Notes: generated by a model from the sequence alone, not told the origin. Shown: positions 48,270 through 62,185, numbered from the stretch's first letter. The stretch: DNA of 64,000 bases from Sipunculus nudus (GCA_026874595.1 CM049322.1:37693340-37757339), one strand, 5' to 3'. Numbers and translations are program-made.

Positions 48270-48414
48270 CCCAACAACCTCCATAGATTTTTAGTTACAG
48301 GCTTCTAGGGTCAGCGGATACGATTTGTGCCCTGCTAATGGACGACCGGACGGACGACGAACAAAGCGTCATATCTATACCACAGATGACTTATAGTCAG
48401 CCGAGCTAAAAAAA
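48270..48414 (+). repeat. modular repeat 3' end (fragment)
   Basis: GATACGATTTGTGCCCTGC, a short GGACGACCGGACGGACGACG tract, ACAAAGCGTCAT and ATAGTCAGCCGAGCTAAAA mark the family tail. It lies directly before a block (48410-48520) conserved in the right segmental copy, where the tail is missing. Confidence 0.7.
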
Positions 48415-49044
48415 CTTGGACCATGAAAAAGGGGTCGTTATTTCGAGGTGGTTGCGAAATCGAGATGGTAGTTAAGCAATGTTTAGTAAGCCATCGGGTA
48501 AAATGGAAATCATAATAAAACAACAACAACAACAACAAAAATAAAAAAAAATTATAACCCTCGCAAAGCACTTTATTTTGCACTGTTCCTGAATGGAATA
48601 ACTTCCTCTTGAGGTAGCGTAGACCGGCTAGATCCAATCTTTAAGAGCCGATTAATTGATCTTACTTACTAGATGAGACCTCTTAAATCCTTCGCGTGTT
48701 CAACTGAACCTTCAGGGGATATGCAAAGTATTGATCAAGCATAGGCTTTGGAGCGATTTTAAATGGGTCCTCATTATGTCCATCAAGCGATGGCACGAGA
48801 GGGGATGGGTTAAGGGTAATACCCTAATAGGGTATAGAAATTTAAAAAAGTTAAAACATACAAAATTGGTATATTTTGGTGTATTTTTTAAAAACCTTTA
48901 ATCACATGCTGCACCACACAAAAAAAATACCAAATATTGAATTTGCTCGCAAAATTGAATCATGCATTTATATTCTGATATATAGTCTTCTTCGCGTCAC
49001 CGTGTCTTAATTTTACTCAAAACCGTTGGCATACATAGGTTAAA

Positions 49045-52000
49045 ATAAGCAGCATATACTGACACTTAGAAAGCGACCATGGTTTCTTTTATCTATCAAC
49101 ATAAGAAACAATATTTTTCACCAAATATGGGGGCCAATACGGTGAGTCACTCTTGAGAAATGGGGATTAATTTATACAATAAAAGATGGCGCCACCTGTC
49201 TGCTTGACGAAAAAATTTTTCAAGATGGATAAACATGCCAAATTTAGGACCAAAACCTTGAACCACTCCAGGGATATGAGTAATTTTCACCCAAAGCACA
49301 TGTACAGATAGACGCGACAGGAAAACGATTGCAGATGGCGCCTCAAGTCTTGAGTACAAGATGGAGGAGTCCAAGAACTATGGACAGCACATTTTCAGGA
49401 TAATAGCGAAAATTATTAATCAGAAAAGGCCATTAATTTATTCTTCAAAAACGGGAGGGTAGTTGGCGCCACGATGAGAAAATTTTCAAAGATGGATAGA
49501 CATGCCAAATTTCATACCAATACCTTGAACCACTCCGGAGATATGATCAATTTTCACCCAAAGCATATGTACTGATGGACGCCACGGGAAAACGATTGCA
49601 GATGGCGCCACAAGTCTTGAAATCAAGATGAAAGTATCCAAGGTCAAAGGACATACACAATTTGTCCATTAGTTTTATACTTATAATGCTTACAGTACTG
49701 TCAAGTGGCCATGATAGGGTATTAAAAGGCGTGAAAACAAGAAATGTACAGACGGTGGCGCCACCTGTCTTCCATAGAAAACAAAACTACCCAGGATCTT
49801 CGGTCAATTTGATTATTGCACCAATCCATGCATCCTTAATTGAGATATTTATAATTTTGTGTGATTTTCACCATATATTGCAATATTTAAGGTCAAGGCC
49901 ACTCTCACAGGAAAGGTAATCACCCAAATTTTAATATACAGCATCCCATATCCCATATCTATTTATATGCATAATATGAAAGAACTCTGTCCATTAGTTT
50001 TTGACTTATAATGCTCACAGTACTGTTAAGTGTCAATGATGGGGATATTAAACGGCACGAAAACAAGAAAAGGATGACAGGTGGCGCCACCATTTTCCGG
50101 TACATGACAATACTATCCAAGATCTTCGGTCAAATTGATATTTTGGATCCATGCAAGATTTCTTGAGATATTTAAGGATTTGTGTGATTTTCCACCAAAA
50201 TGAAACTATTCAAGGTCAAGATCACTCTCCTAGTAAATTTTCATGACCCGATTTTAAATAAGCTTCCCTCTTTCACCCATATCTATGCACATGTCAATTT
50301 TGGTAAATATCCATGAAACATTTTTTTAGTTATTGCGTCCGTCCTTAAACCATAGATTCCGACTTTGTCTGGGGATACAATTACAAAGTCCAATACTCTA
50401 CAAGTGACCCATGGGTCATGACGCTCAGCCGACTGACATATTGACAATAAACCTTGCACAAGCAACTAATTAAGAAAATGTAGGTGGCCTCATCGTTCAT
50501 GCACATTAGCTTAAGTTCATCAAGACCCATAAACATACCAAATTTGATGACAATCCATCCAGCCTTTCCTGAGGAATCTGGCAATTTGTGTGTATTTCTG
50601 AGGAGAACTTTTGAGGAACTCGCATTATTCAAGTGAGAAGATTCAAGGTCAAATGGTTATGATTTGTGCCCTGCTTTGGTATCAAATTTTCATTTATCTT
50701 GGGGGTGCTTATAAGCACCACAGCTCGTAGAATATGGGTAACAGAATCCTAATGTCAGGGGTCCAAGAATATTTTTTAATGGATCTCCCTGCATGTCAAG
50801 TAAGAAGATTCTAGGTCCAGTGGTTACGAAATGCTCAGAGGGTATGGGTAACAGAGACCTAATTTCACGTGAACATGGACACTTTTATTGACCTCCAAGT
50901 ACATATAGTGAAAGATTCTAGGTTCATTGGTTAAGATGTGTGACTGCCTGTTAACAGATGACCAAATCTTTAAAGGTCCAAAAATTAGAGAAAAAAAATG
51001 TGTAAATATTAAAAAATACAGGTGGCCTCGCCAGTATGCAGAAACCGATGAAACACTTCATGGTCAAAAGGCAAGCAAAGAATCATGGTGATCAATGCAT
51101 TAGTGGTTGAGATACTCGAACTTTTGTATCAAATTTTCCATTATTCTGGTTGGTACTTTTGAGCCCAAGAGCTCCAAGGATATGGGTAACAGAGACCTAA
51201 TTTCAGGTTAACTATGACACTTTTCTTGGACCTCCATGCAAGTAATGTAAAAAGATTCTCTGACTGCATCATGAAAGGTCTAAAAAAAATAGGAGAAAAT
51301 GCATAAAAATCATAAAAAAAGGTGGCGCCACCAGTCTGCGGGAACTGATGAAACACTCCATGATCAAAATGCATGCAAAGAATCATGGTGATCAATGCAT
51401 TGATTTTTTTTCAGATACTTGAACTTTTGTATCGAATTTTCCATTATTCTAGGGACTAATTCGGAGCCCCATAGCTCGGAGGGTATAGGTAACAGAGATT
51501 TAATTTCAGGTTTCTAAGGAGATTTTTCATGGGCCTCCTTTGATATCAATTGAGAAGATTCCGGGTTCAGTGGTAACAATTTGTGCCCTGTGAACAGATG
51601 ACCCCATCTTTTCAGGTCTCAAAAATATAGAACAAAATGCGTAAAAAACGAAAAATGCTGGTGGCGCCACCAGTCTGCAGAAACTGATGAAACACCCCAT
51701 GATCAATATACATGCAAGAATCATGGTGATCAATGCATTAGTTGTTCAGATATTTGAGCTTTTGTATCAAATTTTCCAGTATTCTGGGGGGTACTTCGGA
51801 GCCCCATAGCTCAGAGGATATGGGTAACAGAGATTTTATTTCAGGTTTCTAAGGAGATTTTTTTACATGGGCCTCCCTTGATATCAAGTGAGAAGATTCC
51901 AGGTCCAGTGGTTACAATTGTCTACAGGAACTGATGAAACATTCCATGGTCAATATGCATGCAAAGAATCATGGTGATCAATGCTTTAGTTGTTCAGATA

Positions 52001-52264
52001 CTTGAGCTTTTGTATCAAATTTTTCATTTTTCTAGGGGGTATCTTTGAGCCCCATAGCTCATAGGAAATGGGTTACAGAGACCTAATTTCAAGTTTCCAA
52101 GGAGACTTTTCACTGACCTCCCAGCATGTCAAGATACAATATTGTAGGTAAAGCGGTTACAGTTTGTGCCCTGTTAGCGGACAGACGCCCGGACGGCCGG
52201 ACAGACGACGGACAAAGAGTGATCGCTATAGCTCAGATGACTTACAGTCAGCTGAGCTAAAAAT
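49045..52264 (+). repeat. composite repeat block with GGTGGCGCCACC modules
   Basis: Three sub-blocks follow one another. At 49160-49640 a unit of about 280 bp occurs twice (CATGCCAAATTT, CCTTGAACCACTCC, GGAAAACGATTGCAGATGGC). At 49660-50385 is the class also found at 37.67-38.24 kb. From 50398 an element opens with ACAAGTGACCCATGGGTCA and ends at 52264 with GTCAGCTGAGCTAAAA; inside it a 300-340-bp unit repeats (CTGATGAAACACTCCATG, AATCATGGTGATCAATGCAT). The right segmental copy runs straight across this point, so the block is an insertion. It is non-coding. Confidence 0.8.
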
Positions 52265-52503
52265 TGTTACATTCGAAAGCAGACCTGTCTATGAAATGAT
52301 CAATTTAGATATTTACCGTTAAATATGCATTTCCCATCGTTCTCCTGAATATTTAGTACATTATATTTCAATATTTCCATGTAAAAATTTAGGTTTCGGT
52401 ACATCTTATTAGATAGGGGGTCTTTTAGACAAGTTCCTGAGAAATATGAACGTACTAGTCTTCTTTTTTTCTCTCTCAGTCGTTCTCTCTGAGTGTTTAT
52501 ATA

Positions 52504-52507
<4 letters not shown>

Positions 52508-52552
<45 letters not shown>

Positions 52553-52822
52553 CTAACTTAATAATTAAACAAAAGTGTTTATTTATTTTGAATTAGTAAA
52601 ACATACATAAGTACCAAGTTTAATTGAGTAGGAGATAACATGTCACGTGACATGATCAATGGAATACACAAACACTCGACAGTTGTTTACGTTACAGCGG
52701 CAGGACGTCGTCACCTTGCACGAACATCAAGTGAAATGTGGATAAATAGAGGAGAAAAAGTATATCCATATATACATAATATTATATATTGTAATTTTTT
52801 TAAACAATCTTTTTGTTTAATA

Positions 52823-52888
<66 letters not shown>

Positions 52889-52890
52889 CT
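52508..52890 (+). repeat. two (TA)n microsatellites
   Basis: (TA)n lies at about 52509-52549 and 52825-52887, separated by 275 bp of AT-rich DNA without a gene. Confidence 0.9.
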
Positions 52891-53574
52891 GTGGATTCAT
52901 GACGTCGGCTCAGTCTTTGACACGACGTCATTTTGGGTATTTTGGTCAAAGTCTCGTTTTTTGACAGTTTGTAGCAAAATATATATAAGTAACATACACA
53001 AATATGTTATCATTATATGCGCCGGATCGTCAACTATATCATGCCAAAAAAAATAGTGAAATGTTGTCACACTTAATTTTATTTGTATGAGAGAGAAATA
53101 AGGGGCCGTTACATTGCACGATTACGAAGTTATGGGGTTCCGAAAATTTTACATTTCGGCAGATGTGACCTTGAATAGAAATGACAAGTTCACCGTTTTC
53201 CAAACTCATCCGAGATTTTGATAGGAACAATGAGTGTTTCAAATTTGGAAGGAAAATATGCAGCCCTTCAGAGGTTATTGCGTTCACAAGATTTCCTACA
53301 GACGACGCCGATGACAACAAAACATAGCACTTAAAACAACATGTCTCCCCCTTCAACATGTCTCCCCTGAAGGGGGAGACATAAAAAGGAACAATAGATG
53401 GGAATAAATGATATTTTGGGTAAACCTTACCAGAATTTATTTGAAATGTTACAAAAAAGGGACCAGGATTAGTTCAAATTCCAGACATAATAAAGTTTAT
53501 TTTGGGGCAACCCGGGGGGGGGGGGGGGGGGGCAGCTGTCTCCTTATGTTTATAGGAAGACATTAATTGGAAAA
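52891..53574. other. spacer between segmental copies, with a 14-bp hairpin
   Basis: No gene is supported. ATGTCTCCCCCTTC at 53341-53354 pairs perfectly with GAAGGGGGAGACAT at 53369-53382 across a 14-base loop. A G run lies at 53514-53532, just before the right segmental copy begins. Confidence 0.6.
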
Positions 53575-56500
53575 CATAAGAAGGTGATCTCACTTACTTG
53601 GTCCCAGAACACAAATGTGCAAATGAATCCTCAAATATTGTCTTCTAGTTTCGGAATTCCGCGTTGGTTAGCCTGTTGTGTAGTCAATAAGTCCAAAGCG
53701 CTGGTACCAAAATGTCCTTCTGTTTCCTGCGTCACGCAGTTGGGTTTTGTTAAAATATGATTAACAATTCATGCCATACGTGGATCAGTAGCCACCAAAG
53801 ACGACTAAAATGTTAGATATTTTACTGGAAGTCGACCAATCAAAGAACATTAGACGTGTCGTCGCTAAAGGTTACCATTGGATTAACTGCGCTTTAGCTG
53901 CGTTCTTTACTTACACACAGCACGCAGCAGTCCTAGTGTAACGTGAGAATCCTGTCTCATTTTATTTTCTATTTTTAGGTCAGCGTTTACACAGCGTCTG
54001 TTTTTTTTTTGTTACAATGATAGCATATACACGGGATAACGATTTGGCTTAAATAGCAGTGTGAGCTAGGGATGTAGTATTACTTTACTTCCGGTTGGCG
54101 CTAAATGCACGATGTTCAGTATGATAATATCCAAGGGTTGGCCGGGGGGGGGGGATAATATATATGTATGTCATATAGAAATTAGATATCAGTTAAATGT
54201 TTACATTATTTCGCTCAAACCACTGAACAGATGCTGTTCGGGGTAGTGGCGGTTCGGGTGGCAGGGTGTAGGGGTGGGGTAGGAGGAGGAGTCCTCCTGG
54301 GTTAATCCCCTCCTTCTAAACCCTGGATCCGCGCCTGTGGAATGTATGGGTTATCTTTACTCCATACGACATAACGACATGTAATAATTATTTATATATA
54401 TATATATATGTGTGTGTGAACATTAACTGTTTGAATATATTCTACTCCTACATATTGAAGAAATTACTATATGCCCCGGAGTTGAAAAGTTCATCAAGGA
54501 TTTTGATGCTGCTATAGTAACTGCACTGGGGTACCATTTTGTTATATTGGCTGTACCCGGGTAGTGCTGCGGTAAAAACAAAATGTCAACCAGAATGATC
54601 AGACTGACCTATTTACACGAATCATACAGTGAGTGCGTGCCATAAGCTGTATGCAGAGAGCGAATTCCATTCACAGTGTGGGCTGGGACTGTGACTTCGC
54701 CCCCACTCCCGCCACTAGCACCATCCACAGGCCCTTGTAATGGGGTATATAACATTTAACACCTCCATTTTCTCATTATAATGTAATAATCATGAAAATG
54801 TTATAATTGGTGGAGAGCCCAGTTTGTGCTGGGGGGGGGGGGGGGTCAGGGTATCGCGAGTGTCGAGTGTGTGTCCCGGCTGAGGTTGTCCATAAGCATC
54901 GTAGGAACGTTTTAAACTTTTCATCAAAAACTTAGTAATATTGAAGCGATTTGAGAATAAAATAACAGGGATTGGTTTTACTTCAGAAACCAAGTAGTTA
55001 AATGCTTTCCTTATGAATTCCTCAATATAAAACTTGCAAGATTTTTTTTATTTAAAAAAAAATAAACGATTTATGTTAAAGACTCCGTATGGAAGAACTA
55101 AATCAAGTAAGCAGGAGATACCGCCATCGGGCTGGTGTCAGGTCGGTAAGCCTTTTAGCTTCGTAAAGAGATGTGTGTAATAATTGAACTATTAAATACG
55201 CCGGTCAAGAGGTAATAGGATTTTTTTACGTGCTATATTAACATAATGACTGATCACCTATTATAAATGTGTTCATTTGCATTATGTCAGTTTCATACAG
55301 CTCAAATTTACTGTTACACGCGGTAGATATATATAATAATAGGGTGAGGTCTCTACCAATAATTTTCTTTAGTACAGAACCCACATATTAAGAGATTCAG
55401 ACATACTGCTGTGTTTCATCTTGTGCGGATACTGATATTGGCAAATACACAGATCGTCCAAAAGACCGAGATGCTCGAATTGCAAATTGACTATAGAAAT
55501 GGGATGTTATAAGAGAGGATCTGTAAATATTGTTTATGTCATGGATACAATATTGCTGAAGATGAAGCTCAATTTATGCTAGAACATAAAAAATATAGAT
55601 AATCCATTTGAAATATCAAAAATTGTTGCACATGTATAAAATCATTTTCTGAGGAGAGACGAGGAATAATATATGGTTGAATTACATGTTTTATACTCAC
55701 TGGTGATGGCAAAATAGATATATTGTGTATTAAGTTAATGTTATATGTGTAACTGCATTTTTATTAATCAATAAAAGACTACTCCACATTATATACATGC
55801 ATTTGTTTGATTGAATGTTTATTGACAAGTTTTTCACTTTGGGCCTCAGTCCTTTTCCTGGACATATGTCCGTTCTTTACGCAAACTGATACGGGCAAAG
55901 ACAAAGATGTATTCAGCCTATTATCGATCTACAGATTGAGCTGTACAGGACAGTCAAAGATCGCGGTTTGATGTATAGGATATACAAAGATATCGCTATA
56001 TTTTGTTATCGAAATAACTGTTATCCCGCTCAATTAACGCCCACTCCATTTCGCTTGACAACAGACTGCTCAGTCGCAGACTCACAAGAGTTCGCAGAGT
56101 TCTACAAGAGGTCGTTTCTAATTGAAACGAATCTCTTTTGTTTGGGCACTGTGGGTCGATCGGGATTACTTGTCTCAACAGTCAAAATTTAAAATAAAAA
56201 TTTGTTACATTTCAAGGAAACCGCTTTTGGTTATATTTCACATGCGCATGCTTACAAAATATATAATCCGTAGGGTCCTTACCACTAAAAAAAAACACCA
56301 ATCTTTAAAAATAACCATAATTTATTCCTAAACAACCCTAACATTACAATACACTAAATCAATACAATTACACAGTATAACAGCAGTACAACAACAAATC
56401 AATACAATCACACAGTAAAATAAACAGTGCACAGTACCTGGATACCACCACTGTTACAGCAATAAGTCCTTTAAAACGTATTAGCCGGATGAAAAGTTCA

Positions 56501-59500
56501 CACAAGTTCTCTCGGAGAATAACAGTCCAATGTAAAGCTCTTGTAACAATCCAGAAAGTAAACTGAGGACAAAATAAGATTCGTCACAAAATCCAGAAGA
56601 AAATCTAAAGAAAATCTATAATTGCCGCACTTATCGGAATAGGTCCCACAAACTGACATACACGCTTCTGTGTCCGCCGGACTGTTCTCTCACCTGTCTC
56701 TCGGCTCTAAAACACAGCCTCTTTATTAAAATTTTCACCTCAAGCCGAGAATTTTCCATTTCTCGAACAATATCAAGAATCTAACACAGTACACACGTTC
56801 AAAGAACACACTAGAACAAAGAACACCGTGCATCTAGGGTTCAACCAATGCTGATTAAACCGGGCCTGTATCATCCGGGCAGGCGAGGCCGCCACAACAC
56901 GAGCTACGCGTGGCACACAAACCAAACGCCAACAACACATGGAACATCCGTGTGCACAATAAAACAATCATCTGTAAGACCGCTGCACGCAATAAAAAGG
57001 GGCACCTGTAACACCAGACTTAATAATTCGCTGAGCGGGGTATCAGTTTTACTTTGTGCTTGAATATCAAGATTAAGGTAATGTCAGCATATTCTCACAG
57101 GGTTTTGTTTCGTGACGGGAACATAACACCAAGGACAGAGACTGGGTTCTGTTGCGATTAGCGGATGCATATGTGACGTTATGGGCGGACTTTAGAACTT
57201 TCTTTAATCTATCAATGCCTGTTGTTTTTATTTGTGATAACATCTCAGAATTACGACTCCTTTATTAAGATATAGAATGCTTTGTCTCAGAAATAGTTAC
57301 TGTGGTTTAAGTCAGTACAGTTAAGTTGAAAGAACGATAACGGATGTACTGACTACATTTTTTAATAAAACAAATTCATGCTTTTTGGATAATAGAAAAA
57401 TATTTTCGGCGAGGAAAGGAGCATATTTATGCAAACTATATATTTGTAAACAGTTGGGCAACAATATCAAGTTACACAGTCTGTTGTTTTGTGGGAAATA
57501 AATAGAAAATAATAAGTGTTTCTAAAAGGAACACCGTTAAGTTGATTCAAAATTTATATCGATATTTTTGTTAAAGGCTAACGTATAATGTGTATGGTTG
57601 AATCAGACATAAAAAAAACCTCGAAATTACGACAACCAACGGCACCTGCATAAAGTGCTCGCGGTGCACGTAGAAGCGAGGTATGATATCAAGAGCGAAA
57701 AAGAACTGGGCCCGTGAAAAAGGCGTCGTTATTTCGAAGTGGTCGCTAAATCTAATCGGTCGATAGGCAAAGTTCACACACACATATATATATATATAGT
57801 ATAGTACAATATATATAGTATAATACAATATAATACAATATATCATATATAATAAATGCTCTAGTTAGCCATCGGGTAGAATAAGCATCATACTGAAAGT
57901 TAAGACATGTTCGGTAAAGTAAGGATAAAATATAGAGATTTAGATAGAGATGGGATCATCTTGTGTCAAAGTATTGAACCCTTCACCTAAAGTGACGTAT
58001 ATGAATTGGAATAGGCTCAGCGCAAAGCAACCCGCTGGGCTCGTGTTGAATATGGATAAAAGTTACCGAATTGGTAAAAATCTTGGGATGAGTCAACTGG
58101 CAGATCGGCGGCGAAACCAAGGTCCTGTCTTGTTTTATGCATTACTTAATACTCTAATTGTTGTTCCCCCAACATCAGTAAATATTTATCGAGCGAAAAT
58201 GTCTACTCGCCATTCAATCAATCAACTTAAACTATAACGAACAAAACAAATCTACACCATCCTGACAAGGCACTGTTTTCTGCACTATTCCGCTCTGAGA
58301 TAATATTCCCGCTGGGCCTTACGAGCCACTTACCTGCGAGTACTCCCTCAATGGAACGTCTTACACCTTTTGCGTGTTTAACCTTAAGGAAATCTGCTTA
58401 GTATTGAAAGCGGCCGAGAGATGGTGGGTATAATGATTATGGGAGGCGTTATCCCCCGCATATAGGGTATGGAAACTAAAAAGAAATAAAACATAAAATA
58501 TCATTTTCGATGTATTTTTTAACCTTTTCCCACTTTTAATCACATGCTGCAAAACACAAAAAAATACGAAATTCTGAATTTACAGAATCATGCTTGCAAA
58601 CTGATCCATGCATTTATATCCCGATATAACTTTCATCACGTCACCGTGTTTTAACTTGAATCAAAACCACAGGCGTGCATGGTATATGAAGCATAAAACA
58701 AATATACTTAGTGGCAATGGATATACATTTTCACACTTACATGAGTTCCTGATGTAATTGCCAATTTAATATGAAATTGAACATTTTAGGAACACTGACC
58801 AGAAATCAAGGATATAATTACACATTTTCCTATACTTGTTATATTCTAAAGCTGCCCTGTCTATATTTACCGTTAAGTATGTATCTCCTACCATTTTCAG
58901 GAATATGTAGTACATTATATTTCTATTGTTTCCATCAAAATACTGCCCCCCCCCCCCCCCCCCCCCCACCCGCTGCAAAGCCTGTGTCAATCAGTGGATT
59001 CAGCTTATGCGGAAAATACGTAACGATTGAGAGATACCGCCATCTGTTGACGAATCATTTAACTAATGACATTGTCACACACCAGGTTATTTTAGGATGT
59101 TGCTTAAATTCTGATACGCTGTTTATAAACCCCAGTTACTTGGATACAAAAGATATGAAAAAATATCATGGTAAAAGTTCATTCATGGTAGCAAGTCACA
59201 ACCGTTTTGTGTGCCAACACATTCTGTATTTAAACATGTTGACTTTCTGTTTTAACTCCAAATAATTCTTCCTTAAGGTAATTATTACATCACTTATGAA
59301 GAAAACATTATTTTTAATATTCAGTTTATATTTCCTAACATATTTGTATATTTCATATATTTCATACAGTGAAAAAAAGTGTTACAGGTAACCAGTGCGA
59401 CTGGCCCAAAGTGGTCTTAATTCAAAGGTGGTCTTCTTAAACAAGTCAGTTATAACCTATGTGAAGATTTTCGGTTCACTCAGGGATGGTCTGTAAAGAC

Positions 59501-59565
59501 AAGTGGTCTTATTAGATACTAGTCGTCTTTCTCTCTATCTGTCGTTCTCTCTGAGTGCTTATTCT
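53575..59565. repeat. segmental duplication, right copy
   Basis: This partner of the 42.85-52.56 kb copy is offset by about 10.7 kb at its left end. Well-kept blocks include CTTTAGCTGCGTTCT, TCAGCGTTTACACAGCGTCTG, AACTTTGGGCCTCA/CACTTTGGGCCTCA, TTTGTTACATTTCAAGGAAAC, CACATGCGCATGCTTACA and CTTTAATCACATGCTGCA. Private segments are 56310-57015 and about 57900-58245. Both copies carry G/C homopolymers at comparable places. Confidence 0.85.
56310..57015. other. right-copy-specific 0.7-kb block, class unknown
   Basis: The left segmental copy has an unrelated 0.25-kb sequence (45655-45890) here. The block starts with A/C-rich short phrases repeated loosely (AATCAATACAATTACACAGTA, cut to AATCAATACAATTACACAGT; again AATCAATACAATCACACAGT) and later turns GC-richer (GGCAGGCGAGGCCGCCACAA). 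It has no convincing open frame and no clear terminal repeats. It may be a mobile-element remnant. Confidence 0.4.
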
Positions 59566-59578
59566 CTCTCACACACAC

Positions 59579-59611
<33 letters not shown>

Positions 59612-61051
59612 CATATATATATATTTATATATCCTAATCCTAATTATTATATTCATACATGATGTATAGGCAAATGTTCAAATGGATATTCTTCCATAGA
59701 TACAGGTAATTTAATAAATTCATCGCATATAGGTGAGCTACCAAACTATAATTACGGTATTATATACATCTAACATACACGTACAGACATGTGAACACAT
59801 TCAGATGCATATATATTCAACAGCCGTTGCTGGTTCAATTGGGACTGGGGCGGCTTTTCAGTATAGATCGAACTGTCTATTTACCTGGGACCACGCGGGC
59901 GAGCCCGTATTAAAATAATCAATGGGGCACATACTGCACTGGCGAGGAAGGCCGATCCTTCGCACAGGATCTCTAAATAACTGAGCGTTTCCAAGAACCA
60001 ACGAGAATTATAGCATCACGGGGATATAACCGAAAGCCTCAATCTAATGATGTAATACTGGATATAATCTGACGACATCTGCGCGGAGGTGCTGATACCA
60101 AAAATTGATACACGAGGTCGTTTTCACGGAGCCCCCAAAATATCAACCAAATAGTCCAATTATTTGTTGGGAGTGTTTTATTTATACCATACCATACGGT
60201 ATGAATCTACAAAATATAGGAAGGGTTTGGAGTATTCCAACATGTTTGGTCTTGTGTTTGGATCATATAATGGATTAGCTAGCTATAACATCATGGAGTG
60301 TGCAGGGTGCACGGAAATCGCCTTGTGCGTGAGTTTTATTTAAACAGGCGTGGTCGGAAATCAAATAACTTTCAGGTGAGTGAGCACTGTTGACATAACA
60401 CATGTTTTCTGCTGAATGCTGTTTGGTTTTAATGTCGCCCTTGATATAATCAAAAAGAATATTGTTGTTTCTAAAAAAAATGCCACAAAGAATTAGGATA
60501 TATTTTCAATGGCAAATTAATGATGATATAAGTAAAAACATAAAGGAGCTTGTGATTAAAGAATGAGGCTAATTGACTAGAATGTATCAATTATTTCAGG
60601 ACATCTCTGTCCCACTATAGAAGGTGAAGGTCATTGGTCGCATGCACAGTTAACGAACTATAAAAGTTGTTGTACGATCGGTTGCTTGGTGCCATAAATA
60701 TCCTATAATGGATAACTATCAAAGAGGGTTTGTTAGTCTCAGACTGAACTCACATGACCACACCTGAGACAACTATGTAACGTGACCACGAAGAACTGTG
60801 ATATACCTAAACAAAAAAGTCAATGAATATCTATTATGCTTTATAGTGTGTTCCATTAGGGTGTCTCCGTTGGATTTTCATGATCATTCCTTAAAGCTTA
60901 AATATTGTAATGCAATTTAATTAAAAATTGGTGCAGCTATGGCCTTGTATGAGATAACTTTATTTGAAAAACACTGCGTAAACTGTGTATCTATGATATA
61001 TTTATATATAATAATCATATTAAGAAGAAGAAGAAGAATGATAGTTATAAC

Positions 61052-61123
<72 letters not shown>

Positions 61124-61719
61124 TAACTATGCAAGTGCAATAAAGTACCTTAAAACACTCGGTACTTAAATAAATACACTATAGATGGTGACTTATATAT
61201 AACAGAGCCATCCACAATATTTTAAAATTATAATTTAAACAAATACATAACTGGATTTGTTAGACCGAGAGACCCAGACGAAGACAGGCGTCTTTCCTGA
61301 GGAATGCCACAGACTGATCAGGATTTCCTGTAAATACCCCCGGTAGATTGGCACTATGCGTTATTATAATGTTAAATGGTGCGTTTCGGTGGGTGCAGGC
61401 TGCACGGCAAGCGAAGATATGGTTCACACGGGCCCATGTCTGATCGCGTTGTCATTGGAGTCGCACGCCACAGTTATACTCAGGTAGATCAATCCCCCTG
61501 GATTATCTTGGACTGTAGAAAATGGTTAACATGTTTATGCATAGTTTTCTGTCGTCCGCTGCTCAACTATGTCACGTGACCTTGTACACGCGTGGCCTTT
61601 GACAATCAATATTAAATGTAATAGGTAAGTCATAACTGTTTGGGCAATAGTATATTAAGGTATACGATTGCTTTATTATTTCCAAAATCAACATCTTTAG
61701 TCACGTCAAATTATATATA

Positions 61720-61757
<38 letters not shown>

Positions 61758-62102
61758 TAATCAAATTATAATAATCAATAGTAATATAATCAATAATATA
61801 TATTTAATGGTAAAACCCACCTCTGTGACTTACCAAAGTGGTCGTAATTTTGGGTTGGTCGTATTTGTGATATTCTAAATTACCCTAATCACATATTCGG
61901 GACTATGAAGGGTGGTCGTAATTGTGGGGGTGGTCGCAAGGCGGGGTTCCACTGTATATGAAGAAGGTATCTAAGTAGGAATATATATATCCATGTTTGC
62001 ATGGCATTCCCATTCATATTTCAGATTAGTCTGCACAAGAATAACAAATCATGTTTTATATATTATACATAAGGCTTTCCTGAAAGACTCTCCTGAAAAG
62101 AG

Positions 62103-62185
<83 letters not shown>

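Larger units (their letters stand above)
42850..52560. repeat. segmental duplication, left copy
   Basis: Blocks here recur in the same order and orientation at 53.58-59.56 kb. Pairs include 42852-42905/53580-53640, 43140-43260/53885-54000, 43640-43800/54560-54710, 44830-45010/55745-55925, 45270-45620/55930-56270 and 45890-46250/57020-57360. Further pairs are 48410-48520/57700-57890, 48570-48740/58255-58410, 48800-49045/58440-58685, 52280-52385/58845-58945 and 52430-52500/59480-59565. Identity is moderate (many substitutions and indels), so the event is old. This copy has extra inserts: a repeat 3' module (46256-46500), a polypurine tract and a composite repeat block (49045-52264). No protein-coding gene is convincing in either copy. 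Confidence 0.85.

Noticed and set aside
57950-58237. 95-codon frame starting MGSSC
   Set aside because: It sits in a right-copy-specific segment with no splice or domain support. A myristoylation-like start alone is weak evidence.
58771-59265. 164-codon plus-strand frame
   Set aside because: It runs through a long C run and sequence matching the non-coding segmental duplication; no domain is recognised.
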